A DNA stretch of 64,000 bases from Cryobacterium sp. GrIS_2_6 (lineage in GTDB: Bacteria; Actinomycetota; Actinomycetes; Actinomycetales; Microbacteriaceae), in NCBI RefSeq assembly GCF_035984545.1, contig NZ_JAXCHP010000001.1, positions 434,001-498,000 of the forward strand, in the 5' to 3' direction. This document shows positions 17,349-26,097 of this stretch, in pieces. How positions within the stretch are numbered: position 1 is the first letter of the stretch; each line of letters opens with the position of its first letter. The notes beneath the pieces are model-generated. The model made no database searches. It was not told the DNA's origin and worked only from the letters and a program-made list of their open reading frames with translations. Both the position numbers and the translations under genes were made by a program.

Positions 17349-18581
17349 TCACAACACTCTTCGACCGAATTTCGCGCTCACCTTGCGCACATCACTCACC
17401 GAAACGTCCCGGCTTATGTAGCTGCGAATGGTTGTACTGAGCTGGCCATGCCCGAGGAGCTTCTGCGCGGCTTCCGGCCCATACTCCGGGTGGTGGCCAA
17501 CCTCCGATGCAATCGAGCGACGCATGGAGTGGGTGCTCGCGAACTCGACCTCGGAGCCCGCAAGGGCCGCCCGCATCGAACGACGCAGATTGGCGAGGTT
17601 GAGAGGTGCACCTGTGGCGGCATAGAAGATGAGCCCGCCGGTACCTGGTGTGTCAACCCGACGGCGCAGAATCTCGATGGCGAAGTCATCGAGGACGACA
17701 CGGCGGACATCTTTCGCCTTTGTATAGGGCTGCACAAAATAGAAGCCGGGAATCTCATACTGACGGGCCCCGAGCTTCTTGCCTCGCGGGCCCTGGATGG
17801 ACACGGCCTGGTGAATCGTGATGACGGGAGGCTCGGCCGTCCAGTCGATGTCCTGCACTTGTATGGCGGCAACCTCAGACACTCGGGCACCGAGAGCAAG
17901 CTGCAGAGACAGGACGTCGATTAGGTCGGTGCTGCCTTTGCGGGAATTCGGGCCTGGACGCGACCGGTCTTTAGCAGCAATCAGGAGGTCGAACATCTGC
18001 TCGGCAGTATCGGGCGTGAGCGCTTGAGGGTCGGCTTTTTCTACTTTGGGGAGGTGTCCCGCTGCATTGACCGCGGTGTTAGAGGCCACAGCATCGTGAC
18101 GAAGCGCCAAAGTCATTAGGTTGCCGGACACCGCCCGGATGAGTTTTGCTTCGGAGGGGGACTTCTTGTGCTCGTCAAGAATGAGCTTGGCAAAGGTGCC
18201 TTGTGTTAGCTCGTGAAGGCGGCGTTGGCCGATAGCCGGCAGAATCTGGAAACGGGCGGTGCGCGTGTACCGAGTGACGGTTGCGGATGCCAAATCGGTG
18301 TCGTCCAGTTCCGCGATATACAGCTCGATGAGCTGGGCAACCGTTGACATCCGGCTCAGCGCAGGGGTACCGATGCTCGTGGGAGTCTTGACTCGAGCGT
18401 CCATCTTGCTCTTGAGGGCAGCCTTCGCTTTGGCTTCCGTAGTGGAGGATGCCCGCACTTGCCTGCGCTCCCCGGTCGTTGGGTGTCGCTGCCAGGCTAC
18501 GGCCCTCCATGCGCCCTCTGAGACCTGCTTGGCGCTGATGTTGCCGTAGGCGCCGAGCTCGAGAACCGGTCTGCCGGCCAT
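17349..18581 (-). CDS. int: Tyrosine integrase
   Basis: A 410-residue recombinase. An N-terminal AP2-like/arm-binding region (residues 1-60) and a SAM-like core-binding domain (75-180) precede the catalytic domain. Catalytic residues: Arg in LALGARVSEV, His-x-x-Arg in THSMRRSIASEV, His in LLGHGQLSTT and the nucleophile Tyr388 in IRSYISRD. It integrates the element at tRNA-Lys. Its start overlaps the excisionase stop (TAATG). Confidence 0.92.
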   Translation of the reverse strand: MAGRPVLELGAYGNISAKQVSEGAWRAVAWQRHPTTGERRQVRASSTTEAKAKAALKSKMDARVKTPTSIGTPALSRMSTVAQLIELYIAELDDTDLASATVTRYTRTARFQILPAIGQRRLHELTQGTFAKLILDEHKKSPSEAKLIRAVSGNLMTLALRHDAVASNTAVNAAGHLPKVEKADPQALTPDTAEQMFDLLIAAKDRSRPGPNSRKGSTDLIDVLSLQLALGARVSEVAAIQVQDIDWTAEPPVITIHQAVSIQGPRGKKLGARQYEIPGFYFVQPYTKAKDVRRVVLDDFAIEILRRRVDTPGTGGLIFYAATGAPLNLANLRRSMRAALAGSEVEFASTHSMRRSIASEVGHHPEYGPEAAQKLLGHGQLSTTIRSYISRDVSVSDVRKVSAKFGRRVL

Positions 18582-18775
18582 TACATAGCTCCGAAGAACG
18601 CGACGATGGCATCAGCCGGCCAGCGGGTGGTCCGGCCGATGCGGAGGGGCTTGGGCATGCGACCGGCGACGACCCAGTTGCGTACGGTACCGACGCTAAT
18701 CTTCGCGTAGGTCGCAACGTCGGTAGCGTCCCAGAGTGGAGCGTAAACGGTGACGGCTGGAGTGGCATTTGGCAT
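18581..18775 (-). CDS. xis: Excisionase-like MerR/AlpA HTH protein
   Basis: A 64-residue protein; ATG 18775 is chosen over an upstream ATG (18829) because it follows GAAAG and yields the usual length. The segment LWDATDVATYAKISVGTVRNWV...RIGRTTRWPADAIVAFF is a winged HTH of the excisionase/AlpA class that recognises DNA bends near attachment sites. Coupled to int. A CCGCGCATG element lies 52 bases upstream. Confidence 0.85.
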   Translation of the reverse strand: MPNATPAVTVYAPLWDATDVATYAKISVGTVRNWVVAGRMPKPLRIGRTTRWPADAIVAFFGAM

Positions 18776-18826
18776 GGCGTGTCTTTCAGTTCGGCGACCG
18801 AGGTGACAACCTCGATTCGCTATACG

Positions 18827-18835
18827 CATGCGCGG
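18827..18835 (-). promoter_or_regulatory. CCGCGCATG element before xis-int
   Basis: The 9-mer in the orientation of xis. If transcription starts about 9 nt after it, as in the leaderless genes of this element, the leader is about 43 nt and carries the GAAAG ribosome site. Confidence 0.6.
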
Positions 18836-18905
18836 TTAAGAACAATTTAGCAACGCTAACGAAATGGCGTCCCATAACTCGGTGTCATCCGACGTCGAAA
18901 CCGAC

Positions 18906-19442
18906 TCACATTCCGTGAGGATGCAAATACCGGGATTTTGCATCGAGTCGACCCGTCGAACTGAGAGCACCGGCTTTCTTCATGCCCTTGAGCAGATCGA
19001 CTTCCGTCCGAGGGTCAATAACGATCAGTGATCGGCTCGGCGCAGGTGGCTCCCAATCAAGCGACTTCAGGATCGGGTGCACGAGGACCAGCTTCACACT
19101 GCCACCTGGCCATGGTTCCGCTGAAGGGACTAGGCATCGAGGCGCGTAGAGCCTTTCCAGAGCGGGCGCGGATTCGGCCCACTGCGACCAGGTCCCGCTC
19201 GACGCACCTTTCGCCAAAGCTCGAGCTTGGTACTCGGTGGCGACTTCACAGGCATATGCAAAGCGATTCTGACGCAAGAGGTCGGCCCAAGAACCGCCCT
19301 CTACGATAGTTTCCGCACGACCGATCTCTCCGTATCCTTCAATGAAAGACGCCAGCAGCCCGCCGGTCGTCACACTCAGCCGCAGCTCTCCGTCGGTGGC
19401 TTCGCCGCAGGCCCAGAAAGTTTGATGCATCTTTTCGCTCAT
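18906..19442 (-). CDS. Hypothetical protein of the element
   Basis: A 178-residue soluble protein of unknown family. No ribosome site precedes ATG 19442; instead CCGCGCATG stands exactly 8 nt before it, so the mRNA is predicted to be leaderless. It is the second gene of a two-gene minus-strand pair but has its own motif. Confidence 0.65.
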   Translation of the reverse strand: MSEKMHQTFWACGEATDGELRLSVTTGGLLASFIEGYGEIGRAETIVEGGSWADLLRQNRFAYACEVATEYQARALAKGASSGTWSQWAESAPALERLYAPRCLVPSAEPWPGGSVKLVLVHPILKSLDWEPPAPSRSLIVIDPRTEVDLLKGMKKAGALSSTGRLDAKSRYLHPHGM

Positions 19443-19450
19443 GCCGCCTT

Positions 19451-19459
19451 CATGCGCGG
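19451..19459 (-). promoter_or_regulatory. CCGCGCATG element, 8 nt before ATG 19442
   Basis: The 9-mer followed by exactly 8 bases and the start codon. Just upstream, the perfect inverted repeat GTACCGCA / TGCGGTAC (5-nt loop) overlaps the end of the preceding gene and may be an operator. Confidence 0.65.
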
Positions 19460-19465
19460 CACCCG

Positions 19466-19966
19466 TCAGTACCGCACACGCTGCGGTACGAAAATGTCCG
19501 CGAGCTCACCGTCGGCGAGCCAATCCACCATCACTGTCAGGGCCAAGCTCGTTGGCGCGAGCGCCTGCCGCGGCTGCACCATGAGCTGAAGTGTGGGGTC
19601 TGAGTGAACATTCACAAGAGGCCACGCGCCGCCGGTCGCCAGACCGATCCGCCACAGGTTTTCGATTCCTGCTTCCGGATGCCAGCCGAGCTCTACGGCG
19701 ATCGCCCGGCTTGAGCCGAGGCATTGCGCGAACCAGCTCGGGTATGGCTGGCCCGGTTCGCGGATCCTCTCCACGATAAGAAAATTCCAGCCGGTCCCGG
19801 TGCCCACCATTGAGACCAGACTCTCTAGAAATATCCAGGAGATCATTGGCGACCACCCGTCGCCTGACGAATTCTTCCATCTATATTTCAGAGGTTCGGG
19901 CTCCTCCCAGAGGACCGGCTCGAGGCTGGGGTCGAGGTCGAAAGCGCGTGGCATTGGAAGGGGCAT
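19466..19966 (-). CDS. Hypothetical protein of the element
   Basis: A 166-residue soluble protein, rich in Trp and Pro, of no recognised family. ATG 19966 lacks an SD sequence but is preceded by CCGCGCATG at exactly 8 nt. It is divergent from the zinc-ribbon gene at 20023. Confidence 0.6.
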   Translation of the reverse strand: MPLPMPRAFDLDPSLEPVLWEEPEPLKYRWKNSSGDGWSPMISWIFLESLVSMVGTGTGWNFLIVERIREPGQPYPSWFAQCLGSSRAIAVELGWHPEAGIENLWRIGLATGGAWPLVNVHSDPTLQLMVQPRQALAPTSLALTVMVDWLADGELADIFVPQRVRY

Positions 19967-19974
19967 ACGTGGTC

Positions 19975-19983
19975 CATGCGCGG
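19975..19983 (-). promoter_or_regulatory. CCGCGCATG element, 8 nt before ATG 19966
   Basis: One of a back-to-back pair; the partner on the plus strand starts 23 bases away at 20006. Confidence 0.65.
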
Positions 19984-20005
19984 GGTCGCCAATCTCCGAA
20001 CTGTC

Positions 20006-20014
20006 CCGCGCATG
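20006..20014 (+). promoter_or_regulatory. CCGCGCATG element, 8 nt before ATG 20023
   Basis: Plus-strand member of the divergent pair. The motif, the 8-nt spacer and the ATG repeat the arrangement seen on the other strand. Confidence 0.65.
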
Positions 20015-20022
20015 TAGTTCGC

Positions 20023-20570
20023 ATGAAACCCAAGATGCACGAGCTGATGGATGGACCCGGTCTCTGGCGAGTGACCACGTTGAGTGGCACAGTTCACGAA
20101 TTTAAGACTGAGCCAAGCCTCTACTGGCGTCGGACGCCCGCGCCTGGGTCTTTCGATGCTGCTTACGATAATCGGTGGGCTAGGCTACGTCGGCTCGGTC
20201 GCGTAGAGGTTGGTTTTCGCGTCTCGCTCGAAGTGAGCGACGGCTCTTATTTGTACGGCAACACCTGGCACAAGACGGCGACGGTCCTCTCCATCCAGCG
20301 CCTGCCCGGATATTGCATCGAGTGCGGTAGCCGCCGGCCACTCCGCGTGCCCTGCTGGCGTTGCACCATCCAGCCGGGCTGGTTCGATGGCGACGAAGGC
20401 ACGGACCCCCGCCGCGTCGCCCTCCGTCGTCGCATCGAGCGCCGGCTCGGCCGCATCCGCTCATGGCGCCACAACACCTGGGCGGCTGTCAAAAAGTCCG
20501 CCTACAACGCCACCGATCGGCGCTGGTGGCTCGATGGGGTCAGACCGCTCACCGCCGAGGATGTCGAACC
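20023..20570 (+). pseudogene. Zinc-ribbon protein gene, 5' part, split by the IS21-family insertion
   Basis: Codons 1-182 of a gene that continues at 22711 once the IS and one copy of its GAACC duplication are removed. This part contains a zinc ribbon CIECGSRRPLRVPCWRC followed by a basic Arg-rich helix (RRRIERRLGRIR). A natural readthrough into the IS adds only a few codons (VNADRK) before a stop. The restored product would be 257 residues with two similar zinc-ribbon units. Role unknown; nucleic-acid binding is plausible. Confidence 0.8.
20566..20570 (+). repeat. Target-site duplication GAACC, left copy
   Basis: Identical to 22706-22710, flanking the IS21-family element. The 5-bp length fits the family's usual duplication. 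Confidence 0.85.
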
Positions 20571-20647
20571 TGTTAACGCCGACCGAAAATAGGGCCAGTA
20601 TCGCCGATTGAAAACAGGGCCACCGACCATTATGGAAGGTGATCAAT

Positions 20648-21886
20648 ATGGATGATTGGGCGAAGATACGCCAACTGTTTTCCACGGGCCAGTACTCGAA
20701 GCGGGAGATCGGCCGGCTCGTCGGGGTGTCCCGGGGAACGGTGGATCGGGCGTTGGAAACGGACCGGCTCCCGAAGTACCAGCGGCCCGCGGTCGGGTCG
20801 AGTTTTGATGCGTTCGCCCCGCAGGTTCGGGTGTTGTTGGCCGTGACGCCGACGATGGCCGCGTCCACGCTCGCGGAGCGGGTTGGCTGGCTCGGGTCGG
20901 CGTCGGTGTTCCGGGACAAAGTCGCGGGGATCCGGCCGGAGTACGTGCCGCCGGACCCCGCGGACCGGCTCGTGCACGAGCCCGGACAGCAGGTCCAGTG
21001 CGACTTGTGGTTCCCGCACGAGGACCTCCCGCTCGGCCACGGGCAGCAGGGCGCGCCGCCGGTGCTGGTGATGACGTCCACGTTCTCCGGGTTCTTCCAA
21101 GCCCTGATGCTGCCGTCTCGGAAAACACCGGACCTGCTCGGCGGGATGTGGTCCCTGCTCCAGGCCGCCCGCGCGGTCCCGCGACGGTTGCTCTGGGACA
21201 ACGAGTCCGGCATCGGCCGCGGCAAGCTCACCGAGCCTACTGCCGCGTTCGCGGGCACCCTCGGCACCGAGGTCAAGCTCCTCAAGGCCCGGGATCCGGA
21301 GTCCAAGGGTATGGTCGAGCGGCGGAACCGGTTCTTCCGGTCCTCGTTCATGCCGGGCCGGGTGTTCGTGTCCCCGCAGGACTTCAACGAGCAGCTCGCG
21401 TCCTGGCTGCCGGTGGCCAACGCGCGTCACTCCCGGTCCCGGCGCGCCCGCCCGGTCGACCTGATCGACCAGGACCGGGCCGCGATGCGCCCGTTGTCGC
21501 CGGTGGCGCCGGACGTGTTGTTCCGGAACACGGTGCGTCTGCCGCGGGATTACTACGTCAGGGTGCACTCCAACGACTACTCCGTCGCGCCGGCCCTGAT
21601 CGGCAGGCTCGTGGACGTGACCGCTGACCTTGAGCAGGTCCACGTCGCCCACAACGGTGTCACCGTCACCTCTCACGACCGGGCCTGGGCCCGGCAGCTG
21701 ACCATCACCGACCCCGACCATGTCATCCAGGCGGCCGTGCTCCGGCGTCAGTTCCAGAGCCTGCACCGCCATCACCGGCCCCAGGCCCACGTCGCGTTCG
21801 TCGAGTCGGCGAGCCTGTCGGACTATGACGATGTGTTCGGTGTCGATATCGGTCCCGGCCTGATCGAGTTGGGGAGGCTCGCGTGA
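20648..21886 (+). CDS. istA: IS21-family transposase IstA
   Basis: ATG 20648 lies 8 bases after GGAAGG; a GTG at 20639 is an alternative. About 412 residues. Order of domains: N-terminal HTH (YSKREIGRLVGVSRGTVDRAL), DDE integrase core with VQCDLWFP, WDNESGIGRG and SKGMVERRNRFF carrying the acidic triad, then a C-terminal beta barrel. It catalyses strand transfer with the help of IstB. Confidence 0.93.
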   Translation: MDDWAKIRQLFSTGQYSKREIGRLVGVSRGTVDRALETDRLPKYQRPAVGSSFDAFAPQVRVLLAVTPTMAASTLAERVGWLGSASVFRDKVAGIRPEYVPPDPADRLVHEPGQQVQCDLWFPHEDLPLGHGQQGAPPVLVMTSTFSGFFQALMLPSRKTPDLLGGMWSLLQAARAVPRRLLWDNESGIGRGKLTEPTAAFAGTLGTEVKLLKARDPESKGMVERRNRFFRSSFMPGRVFVSPQDFNEQLASWLPVANARHSRSRRARPVDLIDQDRAAMRPLSPVAPDVLFRNTVRLPRDYYVRVHSNDYSVAPALIGRLVDVTADLEQVHVAHNGVTVTSHDRAWARQLTITDPDHVIQAAVLRRQFQSLHRHHRPQAHVAFVESASLSDYDDVFGVDIGPGLIELGRLA

Positions 21887-22638
21887 GCGGCGCGGCGTCT
21901 CAGATCGAGTACTACGCCCGCGCGTTGCGCGCCCCGAGGATCGGTGACGCGTTCCGGCGCCTGGGCGATCAGGCCCGCGACGCGGGCTGGTCCCACGAGG
22001 AATACCTTGCCGCGGTCCTCTCCCGCGAGGTCTCGGAGCGGGAAGCGTCCGGCGCGGCCCTGCGGATCAAAGCGGCCCGGTTCCCCGGCCACAAGACCCT
22101 AGAGGACTTCAACTTCGATCACCAGCCCTCCGCGGACCGGAACCTGATCGCCCACCTCGGCACGAGCGTGTTCGTCACAGAGGCGAAGAACATCGTGCTC
22201 CTCGGGCCGCCCGGCACGGGCAAGACCCACCTCGCCGTCGCTCTGGGCGTCCAGGCCGCCAAACACGGCCACCGTGTCCTCTTCGACACCGCGACAGGCT
22301 GGGTCGCCCGACTCCAAGAGGCCCATTCCCGCGGCAAGCTCGCCGCGGAACTGATCCGGCTCCGCCGTTACAGCGTGCTGATCTGCGACGAAGTCGGCTA
22401 CATCCCGTTCGACCAGGACGCGGCGAACCTGTTCTTCCAGCTCGTCGCGAGCCGCTACGAACACGCGTCCTTGATCCTGACGAGCAACCTGTCATTCGGA
22501 CGCTGGGGCGAGGTCTTCGGCGACCCCACCGTCGCGTCCGCGATGATCGACCGCATCGTCCACCACGCCGACGTCCTCAGCCTCAAAGGCAACAGCTACC
22601 GGCTCAAAAGCCACCAGCCCGCCGCCGATACGGCATAG
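21883..22638 (+). CDS. istB: IS21-family helper ATPase IstB
   Basis: GTG start overlapping the istA stop (GTGA). A 251-residue AAA+ ATPase of the DnaC/IstB class: Walker A GPPGTGKTHLA near residue 107, Walker [13 protein letters not shown] and sensor 1 ILTSNLSFGRWGEVFGD. It selects and bends target DNA for IstA. Confidence 0.93.
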   Translation: MSGAASQIEYYARALRAPRIGDAFRRLGDQARDAGWSHEEYLAAVLSREVSEREASGAALRIKAARFPGHKTLEDFNFDHQPSADRNLIAHLGTSVFVTEAKNIVLLGPPGTGKTHLAVALGVQAAKHGHRVLFDTATGWVARLQEAHSRGKLAAELIRLRRYSVLICDEVGYIPFDQDAANLFFQLVASRYEHASLILTSNLSFGRWGEVFGDPTVASAMIDRIVHHADVLSLKGNSYRLKSHQPAADTA

Positions 22639-22705
22639 TAGAAACACACATGGTGGTCCTGCTTTCAAACGGCACTATTGGCCCTGTTTTGGGTCGGCGT
22701 CAACA

Positions 22706-22710
22706 GAACC
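22706..22710 (+). repeat. Target-site duplication GAACC, right copy
   Basis: Partner of 20566-20570. Confidence 0.85.
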
Positions 22711-22936
22711 GTCCTACTGCGAGAACTGCAGGAGCCTGCTCATCGCCGCTGATACCTCGCCGAGCCTCGCCAACTGCACAATGTGCTCCATCAGTCCCGG
22801 CTGGGCGTTTCGCTCACACTATGAGGGTGAGAGCAAGAACCGCTACCCGGACGCCGCCCGTCTCCGCCGTCGCGTCGCCTGGGTCGGGTTCATCGCCCGA
22901 CTCCGCGGCGTCCCGGCAACGCAGCCACGCCCCTAA
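22711..22936 (+). pseudogene. Zinc-ribbon protein gene, 3' part, beyond the IS
   Basis: Joining base 20570 to base 22711 keeps the frame and gives VEPSYCENCRSLL, then NCTMCSISPGWAFRS, an Arg-rich helix (RLRRRVAWVGFIARLR) and a stop at 22934-22936. The C-x-x-C ... C-x-x-C and PGW pattern repeats that of the 5' half, so the intact protein had two homologous zinc-ribbon units. The perfect frame restoration confirms the split. Confidence 0.8.
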
Positions 22937-23168
22937 GCCACCGGGCGATCAGCTGTCCGAGGCGCCCGACGGGCTGTTTTTTCGCGAAGATCTCGGCTTG
23001 GGCCGCGTCGAGCGTGATCGTACCGGTCAAGAAGTGCCGGCTTCTCAGGCACGTGTCCTTATCGGACGAAGAGTGGCTGGCGAAGTGACCGTTCGTCTCG
23101 ATCTCGAAGGTGGCGGACTCTATGTCTTCAGGAGATGGCGAGCGGCAGTGGACCGCCTGATCGGGCAT
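22890..23168 (-). CDS. Possible small hypothetical protein
   Basis: A 92-residue frame starting at ATG 23168 with a believable middle (FEIETNGHFASHSSSDKD ... LTGTITLDAAQAEIFAKKQ). Its last 15 codons overlap the end of the zinc-ribbon gene on the other strand and look like shadow coding. No clear RBS; it may be a decayed fragment. Confidence 0.3.
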   Translation of the reverse strand: MPDQAVHCRSPSPEDIESATFEIETNGHFASHSSSDKDTCLRSRHFLTGTITLDAAQAEIFAKKQPVGRLGQLIARWLRGVAALPGRRGVGR

Positions 23169-23225
23169 GCCGCAAATTTGCGTTTCATCGCCGACACGCG
23201 GTACCCACGAACTTCACGTTGCATC

Positions 23226-23276
23226 TTGTTTTCAAATGGTGATAATGGCCTATTTTCGGTTCGTGGTCCCTGACAC
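23226..23276 (+). mobile_element. Solo IS21-like end remnant
   Basis: TTTTCAAATGGTGATAATGGCC followed by TATTTTCGG aligns with the right end of the IS21 element at 22662-22705 with about one mismatch in four. It suggests an older insertion of a related element whose body was lost. Confidence 0.4.
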
Positions 23277-23325
23277 TATCTCTGAACTGGGACCTACTTG
23301 TGACGATACTAAGGGAGGCGTCGTC

Positions 23326-23907
23326 GTGGCAAAGACCAAAGGACTCGCAAGGACGGTCGTTTATATCGGACTAGCGGCAATGCTGCTTAGCCTGGGGATC
23401 ACGGCAAACCAGATGGGTACTCCAGCGCCTGCGTCAGCCGCAGTCGGAACTACAAGTCTCCCTCAGTGGATGGCTCGATGGATACTACGTAACGCCACTC
23501 GGTCGGGGGCAGTACAGGATTTGGCACTTATCGGCGAAACGTGTCCGCCGTGGGCCGTCACAACCTGGGGACTCGCGTTTTGCTACTCCTCCACAAGTCC
23601 AGAACCGGCCCGCTGGCATGCCGGCGTCGTACAGACCGGCGGCCCTGTGTTGAATGCTCGCAAGTGGAGCGCCACCTCCGCCGACATCACGCGCACCTTT
23701 CCGAACAATTGGAAATTGAAGGTCTTCTGCCAGCAAACCGGCACTCGGGTGTACGGACAGTGGGGCTGGACCAACGTTTGGGACTACGTTGGAACTTTCG
23801 GCGGAACACCGTGGTTCGTATCCGACGGGTTTGTCAACACTGGATCAAACGGATACGTCGCGGGCAGTTGCAGTTCAACAAACTGGGGAGATAACCCCAT
23901 CAATTAG
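23326..23907 (+). CDS. Secreted SH3-like protein
   Basis: GTG 23326 is chosen because AGGGAGG lies 7 bases upstream and the signal peptide begins here. The 193-residue protein has a signal peptide ending PAPASA (cleavage near residue 38). A C-terminal region with WKLKVFCQQTGTRVYGQWG, WDYV, GGTPWFVSDGFVNTGSNG and a final Cys resembles actinobacterial secreted bacterial-SH3 domains. It is probably exported and binds cell wall or protein ligands; no catalytic domain is visible. Confidence 0.65.
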   Translation: MAKTKGLARTVVYIGLAAMLLSLGITANQMGTPAPASAAVGTTSLPQWMARWILRNATRSGAVQDLALIGETCPPWAVTTWGLAFCYSSTSPEPARWHAGVVQTGGPVLNARKWSATSADITRTFPNNWKLKVFCQQTGTRVYGQWGWTNVWDYVGTFGGTPWFVSDGFVNTGSNGYVAGSCSSTNWGDNPIN

Positions 23908-24090
23908 AGGACCACATTTTGCCGCAGCGCCAACCGCTTCGCGTAGTGGAAGACAGCGCCGAAGCCGACATAGCCAGGCTGGCCATGGGATGCAGACGAA
24001 AACGCGCGATGCTGGGGTCAAGGCGACGGTGCTCAGCGAAATTCCCCAGTCCTGCTTCATCGGTGCTCCCCAGGTCGCGAGGCTAAAATA
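23908..24090. other. Intergenic stretch without recognisable genes
   Basis: I see no coding pattern, hairpin or repeat here; it leads into the IS wreckage. Confidence 0.4.
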
Positions 24091-24362
24091 TCGAAGTTTG
24101 TGCCGGTTGCCACGCGGCGGAGCTCGTTGGATGCGGCGGCGTGGTCGCGGAGCCGCTAGGGGCCGCCGTCGCGGGTGACGACGACGGATCGGTGCAGGAG
24201 TCGGTCGAGCATCGCGGCGGCGACGGTGGCGTCGCCGAGGATCTCGCCCCAGGCGCCAACGGGCCGGTTCGTGGTGATCACGATCGACGTTTTCAGGTAG
24301 CGCTGGTTGATCACTTGAAACAGTGCCGACGCCGCCTCGGCCGGCAGCGGAAGGTAGCCCAG

Positions 24363-24377
<15 letters not shown>
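24091..24377 (-). pseudogene. istB fragment (IS21 family), inverted
   Basis: Minus-strand reading gives DELGYLPLPAEAASALFQV, NQRYLKTSIVITTNRPVGAW, GEILGDATVAAAMLDRLLHR and then an in-frame TAG before RLRDHAAASNELRR. This is the Walker B to C-terminal part of an IstB-type ATPase of a different subgroup from the copy at 21883. The N-terminal half is missing. Confidence 0.8.
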
Positions 24378-25081
<704 letters not shown>

Positions 25082-25230
25082 TGACGAACGAGGTCTGTCT
25101 CGGACGTTTTGGCTCCGTAAAACACGCGACACGCGACTATCGACGTTGCCACGGAAGACGCAATAGTCTCTGCATTGAAGCCGACAACGCAGCAACCTTG
25201 TAACGCGCAGCTCACAAGCAAGTGGAGTAA

Positions 25231-25470
25231 ATGAAAATCATTCCTTACGTCGCGATGATGGCGTCGAACAATCGGACAGGGCCAGGCGCATCTGCTTTGG
25301 TCTATCCCGACGAGAGCGGGCACCTGCCGCGGTTGATCGAGAACCCGGCAGCCCCCGATGGCAGGCCGATCCTTGGAATTTGGGGTTTTGAGGGAAGAGA
25401 TGATGACAAGAAATTTGCATGGTATCGAGAAACCACGGTCCCATCGCCGCGACAGCTTGCAGAAGCTTAA
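25231..25470 (+). CDS. Small hypothetical protein
   Basis: A 79-residue frame with GTGGAG 6 bases before ATG 25231. It has a single compact sequence with no membrane segment (GRPILGIWGFEGRDDDKKFAWYRE). No family recognised. It is followed closely by the membrane protein at 25479 and may share its transcript. Confidence 0.5.
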   Translation: MKIIPYVAMMASNNRTGPGASALVYPDESGHLPRLIENPAAPDGRPILGIWGFEGRDDDKKFAWYRETTVPSPRQLAEA

Positions 25471-25478
25471 GGCCTTCC

Positions 25479-25868
25479 ATGCGTTTCTTTGACTGGCTCT
25501 GGGGGAACAGCCACATCGGTTCGCTGAAGTTCCTTTTTCTAACTGGAGTCTTCGGGTTGATTATGTTGGCTTTGGTCAACGGCTACGTGTACAACTCGGC
25601 CGGCGGCAGTAGATTTCTTGTGATCGCGGTTGGCGTGCTCCCCGTTCTTGTCATCCGATGGGCCTATTGGTCGTTCAGGCGTAAGCAGCTCTGGCGCTGG
25701 GTGCGAGCCGGAAGAACCCAAGCGATCAGGCCAGTGCTGGCGCTTGCCTGGAATCGACCTTCGTTGGCATCGGAGTTCCAACCCGTCGTCGCTGCCTACC
25801 TTCAGCCCGTAACGTCAGCTGCGCGTGTACCAGAAGATGGGGAGACGACTGCTCGTTCGGAAAGCTGA
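25479..25868 (+). CDS. Small membrane protein
   Basis: A 129-residue protein starting at ATG 25479. Two transmembrane helices (about residues 16-36 and 47-66) are followed by a basic cytoplasmic stretch (FRRKQLWRWVRAGR) and a polar tail. Function unknown. Confidence 0.55.
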   Translation: MRFFDWLWGNSHIGSLKFLFLTGVFGLIMLALVNGYVYNSAGGSRFLVIAVGVLPVLVIRWAYWSFRRKQLWRWVRAGRTQAIRPVLALAWNRPSLASEFQPVVAAYLQPVTSAARVPEDGETTARSES

Positions 25869-26097
25869 AAGCTCTTTTGCACGTTCAACCGCGTGGTCCT
25901 CGAGCAGGCGGCGGCAACGGCCCCTTGGATTGCCATACGCACTGGACGAGAGTGCCGGCGCTCATCCCTTCTGAGGGGCAGCATGGCATCGCATCGAGGA
26001 GACTCTGCCGTTCGTCAGAGTTTCGCGGTGGGTTGACGTGGGTAAACCTCCGACTTGCCTCCAAAAACGTCACAAACTCCTCGTGGTGGCTACGGCA

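Larger units (their letters stand above)
20571..22705 (+). mobile_element. Complete IS21-family insertion sequence
   Basis: A 2135-bp element. The ends are inverted repeats starting TGTTAACGCCGACC on the left and TGTTGACGCCGACC on the right strand, each followed by two inner repeats of the AAACAGGGCCA type as is usual for IS21. It carries istA and istB overlapping by 4 bases and is flanked by the duplication GAACC. Both genes look intact, so it may be active; the element split a zinc-ribbon gene. Confidence 0.93.
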
